Source of the DNA: Betaproteobacteria bacterium | GTDB lineage: Bacteria > Pseudomonadota > Gammaproteobacteria > Burkholderiales > Burkholderiaceae_E | Assembly (NCBI GenBank): GCA_009922405.1 | Contig: RFVZ01000176.1 | Location: forward strand, 1 to 5,195 | Length of the DNA: 5,195 nucleotides | Direction of reading: 5' to 3' | Part shown: positions 4,972-5,195 of the stretch, piece by piece | Layout of the letters: each line of letters starts with the position of its first letter | How positions within the stretch are numbered: position 1 is the stretch's first letter | The notes under the pieces: generated by a model | What the model saw: only the letters and a program-made list of their open reading frames with translations | What the model was told of the DNA's origin: nothing | Database searches by the model: none | Position numbers and translations under genes: made by a program

Positions 4972-5195
4972 ATGGCTGAATATCAAAACATCTTCACCCG
5001 CGTCCAGGTTCGCGGCCCGCTCTACCCCGGAGCACCGCATGAGGTGGCCAGCGATGCGCGCGAAGCAGGCACTAGCTTCTTCAGCCGAATCCTGGGCATC
5101 TTTGGTGACCCACAGTTTGGCCCGACTTATTTGGGCTTCACGGGGATCGCGTCGCTACTGTGCGGGTTCATCGCCTTTGAGATCATCGGTCTCAA
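4972..5195 (+). CDS. pufM: Photosynthetic reaction centre M subunit PufM (5' part only)
   Basis: This frame runs off the window end after 74 complete codons of a protein normally a little over 300 residues long. The start MAEYQNIFTRVQVRGP is the signature N-terminus of PufM. Residues 43-54 (IFGDPQFGPTYL) form the turn before membrane helix A, which begins around residue 52 (YLGFTGIASLLCGFIAFEI). Asp46 aligns with Asn M44 of Rhodobacter sphaeroides and with the Asp found there in Blastochloris viridis, complementing Asn at L213. The cofactor histidines lie beyond the window. The FEIIGL ending of the visible part resembles beta/gammaproteobacterial-type PufM sequences as I remember them, rather than Rhodobacter. 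A tetrahaem cytochrome gene (pufC) often follows pufM in such clusters, but this cannot be seen here. Confidence 0.97.
   Translation, partial: MAEYQNIFTRVQVRGPLYPGAPHEVASDAREAGTSFFSRILGIFGDPQFGPTYLGFTGIASLLCGFIAFEIIGL

Overview
The window is part of a purple-bacterial photosynthesis gene cluster, entirely on the plus strand and almost fully coding. From left to right it holds the 3' end of bchX, complete bchY and bchZ (the three subunits of chlorophyllide a oxidoreductase, COR), complete pufB and pufA (LH1 antenna beta and alpha), complete pufL (reaction-centre L subunit) and the 5' end of pufM (reaction-centre M subunit). This is the classical bchXYZ-pufBALM superoperon order of anoxygenic phototrophic Pseudomonadota.

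The proteins look like those of a bacteriochlorophyll a-producing purple bacterium with a type-II reaction centre. The PufM N-terminus, the lack of a recognisable pufQ between bchZ and pufB, and the Asn/Asp arrangement near QB fit non-Rhodobacter lineages best. Beta- or gammaproteobacterial types are my first guess, but such clusters also move horizontally into other phyla, so the host cannot be fixed from this piece.

bchX, bchY and bchZ are tightly packed: a 10-nt gap, then a 1-nt TGATG overlap. They supply the enzyme that reduces ring B of chlorophyllide a on the way to bacteriochlorophyll a. A 180-nt interval follows, with no convincing gene but three clear RNA hairpins before pufB. pufB and pufA are 12 nt apart, with a perfect Shine-Dalgarno overlapping the pufB stop. 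A 106-nt pufA-pufL gap holds a long, near-perfect hairpin followed by a T6 tract, in the position of the known intercistronic element that sets the antenna to reaction-centre ratio in Rhodobacter. pufL and pufM follow, 17 nt apart.

I see no RNA gene, CRISPR array, mobile element or unknown defence or metabolic system here. The points worth a second look are fine-grained: the leader and intercistronic hairpins, a C-terminal extension on the LH1 beta polypeptide, a swapped Asn/Asp pair plus a Tyr-to-Trp change at the QB site, and the missing pufQ.
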